From an uncultured Clostridia bacterium (GTDB taxonomy: Bacteria; Bacillota; Clostridia; Christensenellales; Borkfalkiaceae), in assembly GCA_934254815.1 (NCBI GenBank), contig CAKQME010000023.1:1-15997 (forward strand): a stretch of 15,997 nucleotides of DNA. The letters run 5' to 3'. Both the position numbers and the translations under genes were made by a program. The first letter of the stretch is position 1; each line of letters starts with the position of its first letter. Below, piece by piece: positions 6,428-13,315 of this stretch. Below the pieces are notes generated by a model. The model was not told where the DNA came from and did not search any database. It saw only the letters and a program-made list of their open reading frames with translations.

Positions 6428-6465
6428 GTTTGACCGCTATCCTTTGGGCAAAAGGAGAAACGGCT

Positions 6466-6654
6466 ATGAAAAAGCAATACAAGATAATCACAATCGGCGA
6501 GCCGAACATTGAAAAGATGTCCACGGCAGAACAAAAATCGTTTTACAGCACTCTGCTGTCTTTGATGACGGAATACTTTTGCAATAACGCCGAAGTAAAA
6601 AGCACAAACGCTCCCGACTGTTCCGAAAATGCAAACGGCATAAACTCGGAGTAA
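6466..6654 (+). CDS. Small hypothetical element protein, 62 residues
   Basis: ATG 6466 follows AAAAGGAGA (about 6450-6457), a strong ribosome binding site. The protein begins MKKQYKIITIGEPNIEKMST, has a central helix (TAEQKSFYSTLLSLMTEYFCN), and ends in a low-complexity polar tail (NAEVKSTNAPDCSENANGINSE). No signal peptide or membrane span is visible. I recognise no domain. Small genes of this sort are frequent next to recombinases in integrative elements. Its stop TAA (6652-6654) is followed after one base by the ATG of a tiny basic ORF, so the two may be co-translated. Confidence 0.6.
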   Translation: MKKQYKIITIGEPNIEKMSTAEQKSFYSTLLSLMTEYFCNNAEVKSTNAPDCSENANGINSE

Positions 6655-6831
6655 AATGAAAGTCCACGCACGGCGGAGAAAAAGGCGAAAGATCGCCAAG
6701 CGGGTTAGCGGCGACTTCGCCTTCCGCCCGTGCTTTCATTGTCCGATTTAGGTTTGTTTGTTCGGACAGAGGCGTGGCTTGTCTTCGGCGAGGCGTAGCC
6801 GAGCCGACTTGTATCAAGACAAGCCACGCCT
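6655..6831. repeat. Chain of large hairpins in non-coding DNA
   Basis: Three hairpins follow each other. H1: AATGAAAG (6655-6662) with 6733-6740, continued by CACGGCGG with CCGCCCGTG, AAGGCGAA (6682-6689) with 6716-6723, and TCGCC (6693-6697) with 6710-6714. H2: TGTCCGA (6740-6746) with 6762-6768. H3: 16 perfect pairs, AGGCGTGGCTTGTCTT (6770-6785) with 6816-6831, around a 30-base loop. A TCGCAA hairpin (6843-6859) follows at once. The density of pairing suggests a structured RNA, a single-strand replication or transfer signal, or a recombination site. Confidence 0.7.
6656..6751 (+). CDS. Possible tiny arginine-rich protein, 31 residues
   Basis: ATG 6656 comes one base after the stop of the preceding gene, with GGAG at 6648-6651. 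The product begins MKVHARRRKRRKIAKRV and ends FRPCFHCPI; 11 of its first 17 residues are Arg or Lys. It coincides almost exactly with hairpin H1, so either the frame is a by-product of a structured RNA or the RNA fold and a small basic peptide are both real. No family is recognised. Confidence 0.3.
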   Translation: MKVHARRRKRRKIAKRVSGDFAFRPCFHCPI

Positions 6832-6868
6832 AATTGCCAACGTCGCAAAAACCTTGCGAGTTTGAAAG
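6825..6868 (+). repeat. Left copy of a 44-base direct repeat flanking the cargo cassette (contains TCGCAA hairpin copy 3)
   Basis: Begins CACGCCTAAT and includes TCGCAA (6843-6848), AAACC, TTGCGA (6854-6859). By hand count 38 of 44 bases match 12204-12247 in the same orientation, and CAAGACAAG precedes both. The left copy is 39 bases before the tyrosine recombinase start codon. Confidence 0.75.
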
Positions 6869-6906
6869 ATTAGAAAATCAATTAAAAATCATAGGAGAAT
6901 CAAAAA

Positions 6907-7836
6907 ATGAAATACATAGAATGGCTGAATATTTGGCTCAACAATTACATAAAACCAAGTGCAAAAGAACGCACATACATTCGTTATGAGCAACTTATAC
7001 GCACGCACATTGCCAAAAAAGTCGGCGGAAAAGACGTAAACGACCTTACGCCTATCGTTTTACAATCGTTCGTGACGGAATTGTTAAACACCGGCAATCT
7101 GAAAACCGGTAAAGAGTTATCCGCAAACTTTGTGAATATGGTTATATCCGTTATTCAAAACTCATTAAAAACGGCGCATTTAGTAGGTATCGCAAACGAA
7201 TATACCGCAAACAAAATAAAACGCCCCAAGACAAAAGAAAAGCAAGTCGAATGTTTTTCTTGTCAGGAGCAGAGAAAAATTGAAAATTATGTATTAAATA
7301 GTGGCAAAGATAAATTATTCGGTGTTGTTTTGTGCCTTTACACGGGGTTACGCATCGGCGAACTGCTTGCTTTAACGTGGGACGATATTGATTTCGGCAA
7401 AGGGTTACTTTTTGTTTCAAAAACCTGCCACGACGGAAACGACGGTAAAAACCATATACGCATTATAGACAGCCCAAAAACCGTTCATTCTCGCAGGGTA
7501 ATACCGTTGCCGAAACAAATATTGTCCCTGCTAAAAGGCGTAAAGAAGCGTTCTGCTGAATGCGAATATATCGTAGCCGACGGCAATAAACCCGTGTTTG
7601 TGCGCTCGTATCAACGAACTTTTGAGTTTCTATTGAAAAAACTTAATATTCCGCACAAAGGCTTTCACTCCTTAAGACATACGTTCGCTACTCGTGCAAT
7701 GGAATGCGGAATGGACGTTAAAACTCTTTCGGAACTGTTAGGACATAAAAACGCGACAATTACACTTAACCGATATGCTCACTCTCTTTTGGAACATAAG
7801 GTAGATATGATGAATCGTTTGGGGAAATTGCTATAA
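6907..7836 (+). CDS. Tyrosine recombinase / phage-type integrase
   Basis: 309 residues; ATG 6907 follows AGGAG (6893-6897). N-terminal SAM-like DNA-binding domain about residues 1-105 (WLNNYIKPSAKERTYIRYEQLI...). Catalytic domain about 115-309 with every active-site residue: R149 (TGLRIGEL), K191 (SPKT), H254 and R257 (HSLRH), H280 (LLGHKN) and nucleophile Y290 (NRYAHS). It should cut and rejoin DNA at attachment sites through a 3'-phosphotyrosine. An N-terminal arm-binding domain of the Tn916 kind is not obvious, and no excisionase gene is seen next to it. It opens the cassette of defence-like genes and sits right after the left flanking repeat, so it may have mobilised the cassette. Confidence 0.93.
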   Translation: MKYIEWLNIWLNNYIKPSAKERTYIRYEQLIRTHIAKKVGGKDVNDLTPIVLQSFVTELLNTGNLKTGKELSANFVNMVISVIQNSLKTAHLVGIANEYTANKIKRPKTKEKQVECFSCQEQRKIENYVLNSGKDKLFGVVLCLYTGLRIGELLALTWDDIDFGKGLLFVSKTCHDGNDGKNHIRIIDSPKTVHSRRVIPLPKQILSLLKGVKKRSAECEYIVADGNKPVFVRSYQRTFEFLLKKLNIPHKGFHSLRHTFATRAMECGMDVKTLSELLGHKNATITLNRYAHSLLEHKVDMMNRLGKLL

Positions 7837-7846
7837 AAAAACAACT

Positions 7847-7887
7847 AAAAAGCGTGCATCAAACAAAATAATTGATGCACACTTTTT
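7847..7887 (+). terminator. Terminator after the tyrosine recombinase gene
   Basis: Arms 7847-7862 and 7872-7887 pair over 16 positions with one C-A mismatch (core GTGCATCAA/TTGATGCAC) and end in TTTTT. A-tracts on the other side allow function in both directions. Confidence 0.85.
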
Positions 7888-7959
7888 AATTATTATAGCA
7901 AATTTTCCTGCAAAAATCAAGGCTCGCAGGCGATATCATCTGTATTTTTTGTGCCACTC

Positions 7960-7989
7960 TTTAACTTTTGATGTTCGTTTTACTACAAT
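7960..7989 (+). promoter_or_regulatory. Possible promoter of the methyltransferase operon
   Basis: TTTAAC (7960-7965) and TACAAT (7984-7989) are 18 bases apart, a moderate match, in the 150-base gap after a terminator and before the methyltransferase gene, where a promoter is needed. Confidence 0.4.
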
Positions 7990-8009
7990 GCGTGCGTGGA
8001 ATATTTTGT

Positions 8010-8043
8010 TTGATGCTCATTTCGAATTAAAAAGGAGCATCAA
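8010..8043 (+). promoter_or_regulatory. Hairpin hiding the ribosome binding site of the methyltransferase gene
   Basis: TTGATGCTC (8010-8018) pairs perfectly with GAGCATCAA (8035-8043), which contains part of the AAGGAG site (8032-8037) and touches ATG 8044. Folded mRNA would limit methyltransferase translation. The arm TTGATGC also occurs in the terminator at 7872-7878, so the motif may instead be a protein site. Confidence 0.6.
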
Positions 8044-9036
8044 ATGTCAAAAGAAAAACTGTTGAATTCTTACAATCGCAAAAACGACGAATTTTATACT
8101 TTATATGATGATATTGCCTCGGAACTACCAAATTATAGAGAACAACTCAAAGGCAAACGGATAATTTGCCCTTGCGATTGGGACGAAAGTTTAATTGAAG
8201 AAATCGTATATAGCGATGGAGATTATGTTCCTGCAGCAACGTTGCTATCCAAGGGAGATACGATTAAGGATATCAATATACCTGCATCATTGAATAGAAT
8301 TGAAAAAAGTCTTGATTTGGTTAAATGTAACTTTGTAAAGTTTCTTGTGGCTCATGCAGAAGCCTATGGGATGAAATCAATTAGTGTTAGCGGATATAAC
8401 CCTGCTACGAATGAGGGGATCAGGTTTCAAGACATAGATTACACTAAATATGATGTTGTAGTAACAAATCCGCCATTTAGCCTATTTAGAGAATTTGTGG
8501 ATACTATGTTTTCCAATAATATGAAATTTATAATTATTGGTCCACAGAATGCAATTACATACAAAGAAACCTTTGAATATATAAAAGACAACAGGCTATG
8601 GCTTGGATATCATCACCATTTGACGGGGTTTATTTTACCTGATGGCACAATTCTTAAAAAAAATGATGCTCTACCACGTTGTTGCTGTTGGTTCACAAAT
8701 CTTGACGTAAAATATCGTCACGACAAACTTATTTTAACCGAAAACTATACGCCCGAACGATTTCCAAGATATTACAATTACAATGGTATTGATGTAAACG
8801 AAACAAAATCAATTCCTTATGATTTTTCTGGACATATGGGCGTTCCAATTACTTTTTTGCAAAAATATAACCCGGAACAATTTGAAATAATTGGTAAAGG
8901 CGTTCAAGTAGAGAAAACAAAAAGATTTAAGGGAGACAAAGCAACCCTTTGGATCGAAAAAGACGGTAAACCATATAAAGCACCATTCGAAAGGATTATT
9001 ATTAGAAACAAGGATGTGTACATAAATGAAAATTAA
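8044..9036 (+). CDS. EcoRI-family adenine-specific DNA methyltransferase
   Basis: 330 residues. It transfers a methyl group from S-adenosylmethionine to adenine N6 in DNA. It resembles M.EcoRI along most of its length (from memory of that protein): KNDEFYTLYDDI near the N-terminus, an atypical motif I region (ICPCDWDES, residues 41-49), catalytic motif IV NPPF (142-145) followed by SLFREF, then IIGPQNAITYKE, a WLG block, WFTNL, and MGVPITFLQKYNPEQFEIIG near the C-terminus. The target sequence cannot be inferred; GAATTC does occur in this window, including in this gene. The last 11 bases overlap the next gene, so it is translationally coupled to a DUF262-HNH nuclease, the probable restriction partner. 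Codons are more AT-rich than in the host operon. Confidence 0.93.
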   Translation: MSKEKLLNSYNRKNDEFYTLYDDIASELPNYREQLKGKRIICPCDWDESLIEEIVYSDGDYVPAATLLSKGDTIKDINIPASLNRIEKSLDLVKCNFVKFLVAHAEAYGMKSISVSGYNPATNEGIRFQDIDYTKYDVVVTNPPFSLFREFVDTMFSNNMKFIIIGPQNAITYKETFEYIKDNRLWLGYHHHLTGFILPDGTILKKNDALPRCCCWFTNLDVKYRHDKLILTENYTPERFPRYYNYNGIDVNETKSIPYDFSGHMGVPITFLQKYNPEQFEIIGKGVQVEKTKRFKGDKATLWIEKDGKPYKAPFERIIIRNKDVYINEN

Positions 9037-10078
9037 AGAACTATATGAAAAAATACGTGATGGAATAATAATCAGTGATATAGAATTGCAAAGAGAAATT
9101 ATTTATAATACAGAAAAACAGGTTTTAGTGATCGACAGTATTATAAATAATGTTCCACTGCCTGCTTTTTATTTGTGGCAAAATGAAAATGGTAAGTTGG
9201 AGGTATTAGATGGGAAACAACGTATTGAAGCCATAAGAAAGTTTATTGAAAATGATTTGGAATATAATGGAAAGATCTGGAAGCAAAGTGCAGAAATTCA
9301 TGAGATTTTTAATATGACGGAATTATCTGTAATTATTTGTAGTGGTGATGAGCAATTAAAAAGAAAGATCTTCAACAGAATAAATACACTCGGTGTACCG
9401 CTTTCCCCTTATGAAGTGTTAAACGGCTTGTATAACGGAGAATATCTTCGTGGGTTATCAAGTTATGTTTCTGCCGATAAAGACGCATTAAAAGTCTTTG
9501 GAACCAACAGTCGCGGTAAGAACCAAATGAAAGCATTAAAGTTTTTATGTATTCTAAAAGAAGTAAAAGACATAAACGATTATGTGGAAGAAAATCAAAA
9601 TTTAACATTTGCAAATGACCAAAGACTTTTAATGAAGTATATCAAATTTGTCAGAGATGTCTTTGATGAATATGGACAAATAGATATATATTTTTCACTG
9701 GCAATAAAATATTTGAAAGACTATACCATTTGGAAAGAAAATAAGCAGGAAATCAACCTTCGTGTTAAGAGATATATAAAAAGCGACGATTCAAAGTTTA
9801 CAGACAAACGTAAAGAAATTGAGGATATAATTCAAGCTGTTGTTAATGGGATTAGCGTTGACGAAAAACGGTTGTTTACTATCGATGACAAGAAAAACTA
9901 CTTATCAACTCGAAACTGCGAAAACGGAAAATATCAATGTGAAATATGCCACAAATGGTTCTATCCCGAAGAATTACAAATGGATCACATTGAGGCTTGG
10001 TCAAAAGGCGGTAGGACTGTTTTATCAAATGCGCAAGTTTTATGCGCCCCGTGTAACAGAAAAAAATCAAATTTTTGA
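9026..10078 (+). CDS. DUF262 (GmrS/ParB-like) protein with C-terminal HNH nuclease
   Basis: 350 residues; ATG 9026 lies within the end of the methyltransferase gene with AAGGA at 9010-9014. N-terminal DUF262 domain about residues 1-130: QREIIYN (22-28) and LDGKQRIEAI (61-70), the DGQQR-like motif linked in GmrSD-type enzymes to nucleotide binding or hydrolysis. A mostly helical middle (130-295). C-terminal HNH domain: C305-x2-C308, DHI with D320/H321, N335, C340-x2-C343 and N344, so both the zinc site and the nuclease residues are intact. Related DUF262-HNH proteins act in type IV restriction (GmrSD, BrxU). Coupling to a methyltransferase suggests a methylation-sensitive restriction enzyme, but that is inference. 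Confidence 0.88.
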   Translation: MKIKELYEKIRDGIIISDIELQREIIYNTEKQVLVIDSIINNVPLPAFYLWQNENGKLEVLDGKQRIEAIRKFIENDLEYNGKIWKQSAEIHEIFNMTELSVIICSGDEQLKRKIFNRINTLGVPLSPYEVLNGLYNGEYLRGLSSYVSADKDALKVFGTNSRGKNQMKALKFLCILKEVKDINDYVEENQNLTFANDQRLLMKYIKFVRDVFDEYGQIDIYFSLAIKYLKDYTIWKENKQEINLRVKRYIKSDDSKFTDKRKEIEDIIQAVVNGISVDEKRLFTIDDKKNYLSTRNCENGKYQCEICHKWFYPEELQMDHIEAWSKGGRTVLSNAQVLCAPCNRKKSNF

Positions 10079-10101
10079 TTTACATACAAACACATTCTTA
10101 T

Positions 10102-10126
10102 TAGCCCGACCGAACAAGTCGGGCTA
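10102..10126 (+). terminator. Hairpin terminator after the DUF262-HNH gene
   Basis: TAGCCCGAC (10102-10110) pairs with GTCGGGCTA (10118-10126) around CGAACAA. The T tract after it is weak (CATTTAT), so termination may be partial. Confidence 0.55.
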
Positions 10127-10184
10127 CATTTATGCACTAACTTGATATTTACCATTTATTTGGTTTATTATGGTTTCATCGTCA

Positions 10185-10213
10185 TTGATTTTTAACTGTG
10201 TTTGTGGTATAAT
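10185..10213 (+). promoter_or_regulatory. Promoter of the DUF4365-like gene
   Basis: -35 TTGATT (10185-10190) and -10 TATAAT (10208-10213) are 17 bases apart, with an extended -10 TGG. The gene can therefore be expressed apart from the methyltransferase-nuclease pair. Confidence 0.75.
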
Positions 10214-10255
10214 TATTTTGATAAAAAAATTATGATTTTCAATGGAGGTAAAATT

Positions 10256-12154
10256 ATGGCTCCTGGAATGAAAACACATTCGGATTCTTCATTTGACGAA
10301 TCGAAAGAAATTTCTATTTTAAAAACGCTATTAGAAAGCAAGAATAGCATAAAAACTTTTTTCGGGGAGAATGAAAAGACACCTAATCACGACGGATTTT
10401 TTGAGTTGGTAAACACGGATACCAAGCAACCTAAAAAGCAGTTTATTGTTCAAATTAAAAAAACAAATGCTTTAAAATTAAACAAAGATGGAAGTTATAG
10501 TTATTCGTTAGATACTCCCTTTTTGTTTTACGTCAAAGAAAAAGTTACAGAAAGTCCAGCCATTGTTTTTATTGTTGAATTAAATACTAAAAAGTGTTTT
10601 TATAAATACCTGTCAGATAATTATCTAATGCATTTAAATTTTGAAGATAAAGACCATATTACTTTAAGATTAAATGATTGCGATCAAATTACTGATATTG
10701 ATATTTTTTATAATGAATTGCTAAAAATAGCGAATGAACGAAATGCCAAATTTATAAATAAGACTCCTCAACAAATTGAAGAAATAAGATTAGCCGTTGA
10801 ATGGCTTAATAAAGCCATGGAAGATATTCCTTTTTTAAAAGAGTTAATACCTAATTTTTGGCGTTTTGGAATAGCGTCTTCAGTTGGATTACCTCTTAAA
10901 ATTTCGACCGTAGGAAGCGAACCATATGAACTATCAAATGGACAAAATGCGAATGCGTTTGGTCTCTATTTGCAATGTAAAGACGAACTGGATTGTGGTG
11001 TTCAAGAATTCATGCAACAACATTATTTAAAACCGACATTTGATTTTACCAACACAATCACTCCTATGAAATATGTGCAAGATGTATTTATTGCATTGAT
11101 GGAAGATTATTTTAATTTAGGTATAATTAATCCTCAATATTTATCGGACATGGTATTAAACGAAATAGTGTTTGGTATGTTGGACAAAATGGCATATACG
11201 GAAAACTATGTTTTAAGTAAACCTAATGCTGTAAAAACATACTATAAAGATGAAGAAACTGTTGAAACAGCAAAAAACAATTTGCTCAAATTCTTTTCGT
11301 ACTTTGTGCATATCGTCAATGATAGTATTGCGGATGAAGATATCGAGAAAAAACAAGCGTTTTTAAATGCATTGAGTAGGACTCCTTTTAATAATTCGGG
11401 TGCTGATTTAATTCAAGCCATTTCGACTTTTGCTGGATGTGACTTCAAGTTTTGGAACGGAAAATATTATCCTTTTGACGTGCTTTTAAACAATCTTGGA
11501 TTGTTTAAAAGAGAATACACGTTATTTTGTCTTGCAATCGCGGAACTTGAAAAACGAAAGATTTCAAAAGTCTATAGAGTATGGAATACTTGCAATGATG
11601 ATTTCAAATCAAGTGGCATTATAAAATTTACGGCAAATGGTATAGATACAAGTGCTTATACACCGATTGAACGCCCACATGGTAATCCTATTTATTCGTT
11701 ATATGATGATAAAAAACTTAATATAGCAATCAAAAAACTGGTATCAGAATTACCAACTGAATACTCAAATTGTTATGAAAAAATATTTGGCAGGAACAAT
11801 TCATTTAAATATTGCACCGATGTGAAGACAAAAGTAATTCCGCATGAAGGCGAAAAATTTATGCCATATTGGTTAGAGTTGAGGACTATTAAATTTGCAA
11901 ATCCCCAAGGTATTGTTATTGACTATGATGAAAATATTCCAAGTCAATACAGCGAGGAATTAGACAAAAAAGCGTACTCAAAAAGTATTATTTCTACAAC
12001 TTCAGGAATATTTCCGATTGAACTGTTTGAAACACGCATGCCGTTCTATAACGCAATTAAAGTATTCTTATGGCAAGGCATTATGGAGTCATATAAATTA
12101 GACAAACCTCTCCACGGTGTAATGGTTGGGAATATGAGGTGTAGTCTTTTTTAA
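10256..12154 (+). CDS. DUF4365-like (PD-(D/E)XK-type) N-terminal domain protein, 632 residues
   Basis: ATG 10256 has GGAGG at 10244-10248; the frame reaches back to 10202, but that start overlaps the -10 box. Residues about 10-150 look like DUF4365: a helix with E15/E18, HDGFFEL (45-51), QFIVQIKKT (62-70), then strands such as AIVFIVELNTKKCFYKYL. The D46...Q66-x-K68 pattern fits a PD-(D/E)XK nuclease core with Gln in place of the usual Glu/Asp, as in many DUF4365 proteins. About 480 further residues, largely helical, match nothing I recognise; no Walker, HNH, membrane or signal motif is visible. Its place after a methyltransferase and a DUF262-HNH nuclease suggests a defence role as a further effector or specificity protein. 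It is very AT-rich, which suggests recent transfer. Confidence 0.7.
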   Translation: MAPGMKTHSDSSFDESKEISILKTLLESKNSIKTFFGENEKTPNHDGFFELVNTDTKQPKKQFIVQIKKTNALKLNKDGSYSYSLDTPFLFYVKEKVTESPAIVFIVELNTKKCFYKYLSDNYLMHLNFEDKDHITLRLNDCDQITDIDIFYNELLKIANERNAKFINKTPQQIEEIRLAVEWLNKAMEDIPFLKELIPNFWRFGIASSVGLPLKISTVGSEPYELSNGQNANAFGLYLQCKDELDCGVQEFMQQHYLKPTFDFTNTITPMKYVQDVFIALMEDYFNLGIINPQYLSDMVLNEIVFGMLDKMAYTENYVLSKPNAVKTYYKDEETVETAKNNLLKFFSYFVHIVNDSIADEDIEKKQAFLNALSRTPFNNSGADLIQAISTFAGCDFKFWNGKYYPFDVLLNNLGLFKREYTLFCLAIAELEKRKISKVYRVWNTCNDDFKSSGIIKFTANGIDTSAYTPIERPHGNPIYSLYDDKKLNIAIKKLVSELPTEYSNCYEKIFGRNNSFKYCTDVKTKVIPHEGEKFMPYWLELRTIKFANPQGIVIDYDENIPSQYSEELDKKAYSKSIISTTSGIFPIELFETRMPFYNAIKVFLWQGIMESYKLDKPLHGVMVGNMRCSLF

Positions 12155-12203
12155 TAGAATTATTATGAAATTATAATCTAACTTGTTCAAGACAAGACAA
12201 GCA

Positions 12204-12247
12204 CACGCCTAATCGCTATTGTCGCAAAAACCTTGCGAGTTAGAAGG
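12204..12247 (+). repeat. Right copy of the 44-base direct repeat (contains TCGCAA hairpin copy 4)
   Basis: Same orientation as 6825-6868, 38 of 44 bases identical by hand count, including TCGCAA (12222-12227), AAACC and TTGCGA (12233-12238). It lies 49 bases past the stop codon of the last cassette gene, so the two copies bound the four-gene cassette closely. Confidence 0.75.
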
Positions 12248-12277
12248 TAAAAATTTAAGCATAAAAACAGCGTAAAA

Positions 12278-12312
12278 ATAGACGGACAAATTTTAGTGAT
12301 TTATCCGTCTAT
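12278..12312. terminator. Terminator between the DUF4365-like gene and the sigma-like gene
   Basis: ATAGACGGA (12278-12286) pairs with TCCGTCTAT (12304-12312); ATTTTT follows on the plus strand and TTTTTA on the minus strand, so it can serve both convergent genes. Confidence 0.75.
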
Positions 12313-12321
12313 ATTTTTATA

Positions 12322-12945
12322 TTAAAGACTGTTTATAGCAAGTGCGTATTTCCTTTGCAGACTCATTCTTCTGCGCCAAATCGTCGTTCGGTTTACATTC
12401 AAAAGACGCGTCACTTCGAGATAAGTAAGTCCTGCCATATAAGCGCATAACGTTTCATATTCCGTGGCAGTCAATTTCATCTTCGCTATAAGTCCGTCAA
12501 CGACTGTATAATCGTTTTTCTGCTCATCGTCGAGCGTTGTTTCAGGTTCTGCCGTAATTCGCTCGTCAAGGCTTATTGTGTTTGCCATATAGCGTGTGTA
12601 TTGCTTTTGCAAATAATTGTCGGCACAACGATAACAAGCACTTTTAATAGTTACAACCTTTCCATATTTCGTTGTGTAGTTATCACCGAGTTTCTCGCCT
12701 ATATGTTGGCAAAGAAACAGTATTGCCTCTTGCGCAATATCGTATGCGTTTGAAAACGGCGAATAATCGTTTTTGGAGCGGTTCATATCTCGCAATAGTC
12801 CTTTGTATAGATAATGCAAATCCTTGCCCGAACGGACGATTACCGTTTTGATACAGGTCAAGGCGATAACTTCGCCCATTTTCTGTACGTTTTCTGCCGA
12901 GATAACCATATCGTTATCCAAAATGCCTTTGTTTACTTCTTTCAT
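12322..12945 (-). CDS. Sigma-70-like factor or sigma-related regulator of the element
   Basis: 207 residues; ATG at 12943-12945 with GGAGG (12955-12959 on this strand). Residues 65-115 resemble a degenerate sigma region 2 (NAYDIAQEAILFL with DIAQEA 69-74, then YRCADNYLQKQYTRY). Residues 159-200 are a clear region-4-type helix-turn-helix (LTATEYETLCAYMAGLTYLEVTRLLNVNRTTIWRRR). Such short sigma-like proteins occur in Firmicute integrative elements and phages as activators of late or transfer genes. Its promoters in this window are not identified. A degenerate copy of the TCGCAA repeat lies 60-90 bases upstream of its start, which could be a control site. It is the last gene before host DNA. Confidence 0.72.
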   Translation of the reverse strand: MKEVNKGILDNDMVISAENVQKMGEVIALTCIKTVIVRSGKDLHYLYKGLLRDMNRSKNDYSPFSNAYDIAQEAILFLCQHIGEKLGDNYTTKYGKVVTIKSACYRCADNYLQKQYTRYMANTISLDERITAEPETTLDDEQKNDYTVVDGLIAKMKLTATEYETLCAYMAGLTYLEVTRLLNVNRTTIWRRRMSLQRKYALAINSL

Positions 12946-13005
12946 TGTATTTTACCTCCGATTTACTTCGCCTTTCGGCAAAAACGGAAGTAGCACCGGG
13001 AAAAG

Positions 13006-13035
13006 TCGCAATAACAATGTGAGTTAAAGTCGCAA
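13006..13035 (+). repeat. Dispersed hairpin repeat, degenerate copy 5
   Basis: TCGCAA (13006-13011), 5 bases, ATGTGA (13017-13022) then GTT; a further AGTCGCAA ends at 13035. The right arm differs from TTGCGA at two bases. It lies upstream of the sigma-like gene. No gene is seen in the intergenic stretch 12946-13315. Confidence 0.5.
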
Positions 13036-13041
13036 TGACGG

Positions 13042-13119
13042 AAGTCAACGACCAGCAAAAAATTTTATGTAATAGTCGGTAATTTCAGAGTTTTCGGTAA
13101 AAATTTTTGCCGTTGACTT
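13042..13119. repeat. Inverted repeat near the right edge of the mobile region
   Basis: AAGTCAACG (13042-13050) and CGTTGACTT (13111-13119) are perfect 9-base arms; inside them AAAAATTTT and AAAAATTTTT also face each other. A further CTTTCG/CGAAAG pair (13117-13122 with 13149-13154) overlaps. The place suits an element end or a replication or transfer signal. Confidence 0.5.
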
Positions 13120-13186
13120 TCGCTTTTCACTGTGCTACAACGCGACGACGAAAGGCGATAAATCGGACGGCAAAACGGCATAGAAA

Positions 13187-13211
13187 AACCGAGTGTTTGA
13201 AACACTCGGTT
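13187..13211 (-). terminator. Palindromic terminator, minus strand
   Basis: AACCGAGTGTTT (13187-13198) and AAACACTCGGTT (13200-13211) are perfect arms. On the minus strand the stem ends in GGTTTTTC, giving a T run, so it stops transcripts coming from the tRNA side and could shield the element from host read-through. Confidence 0.75.
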
Positions 13212-13264
13212 GAACGTTGAAATGCTATTTAACGTTTGATTTTAAGCCCAAAATAATCTCTTGT

Positions 13265-13306
13265 AAAAAACAAAACGAACTCAAGATTGTCTCTCGGGTT
13301 CGTTTT
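13265..13306 (-). terminator. Terminator of the tRNA-Leu transcript
   Basis: On the minus strand AAAACGAAC (13298-13306) pairs with GTTCGTTTT (13272-13280) and is followed by GTTTTTT (13265-13271). It lies just after the tRNA 3' end, so the host unit looks intact here. Confidence 0.8.
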
Positions 13307-13315
13307 ATTCTTGTT

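Noticed and set aside
6350..6434. CRISPR array from the repeated TCGCAA units
   Set aside because: Repeats are short hairpins scattered over 6.7 kb without regular spacers, and no cas genes are present.
8064..8069. GAATTC as proof of methyltransferase specificity
   Set aside because: The site occurs at least three times in the window by chance expectation; family membership does not fix the target sequence.
10202..10255. Upstream start of the DUF4365-like gene at 10202
   Set aside because: It lies just upstream of and across the TATAAT box; ATG 10256 has GGAGG and fits the promoter.
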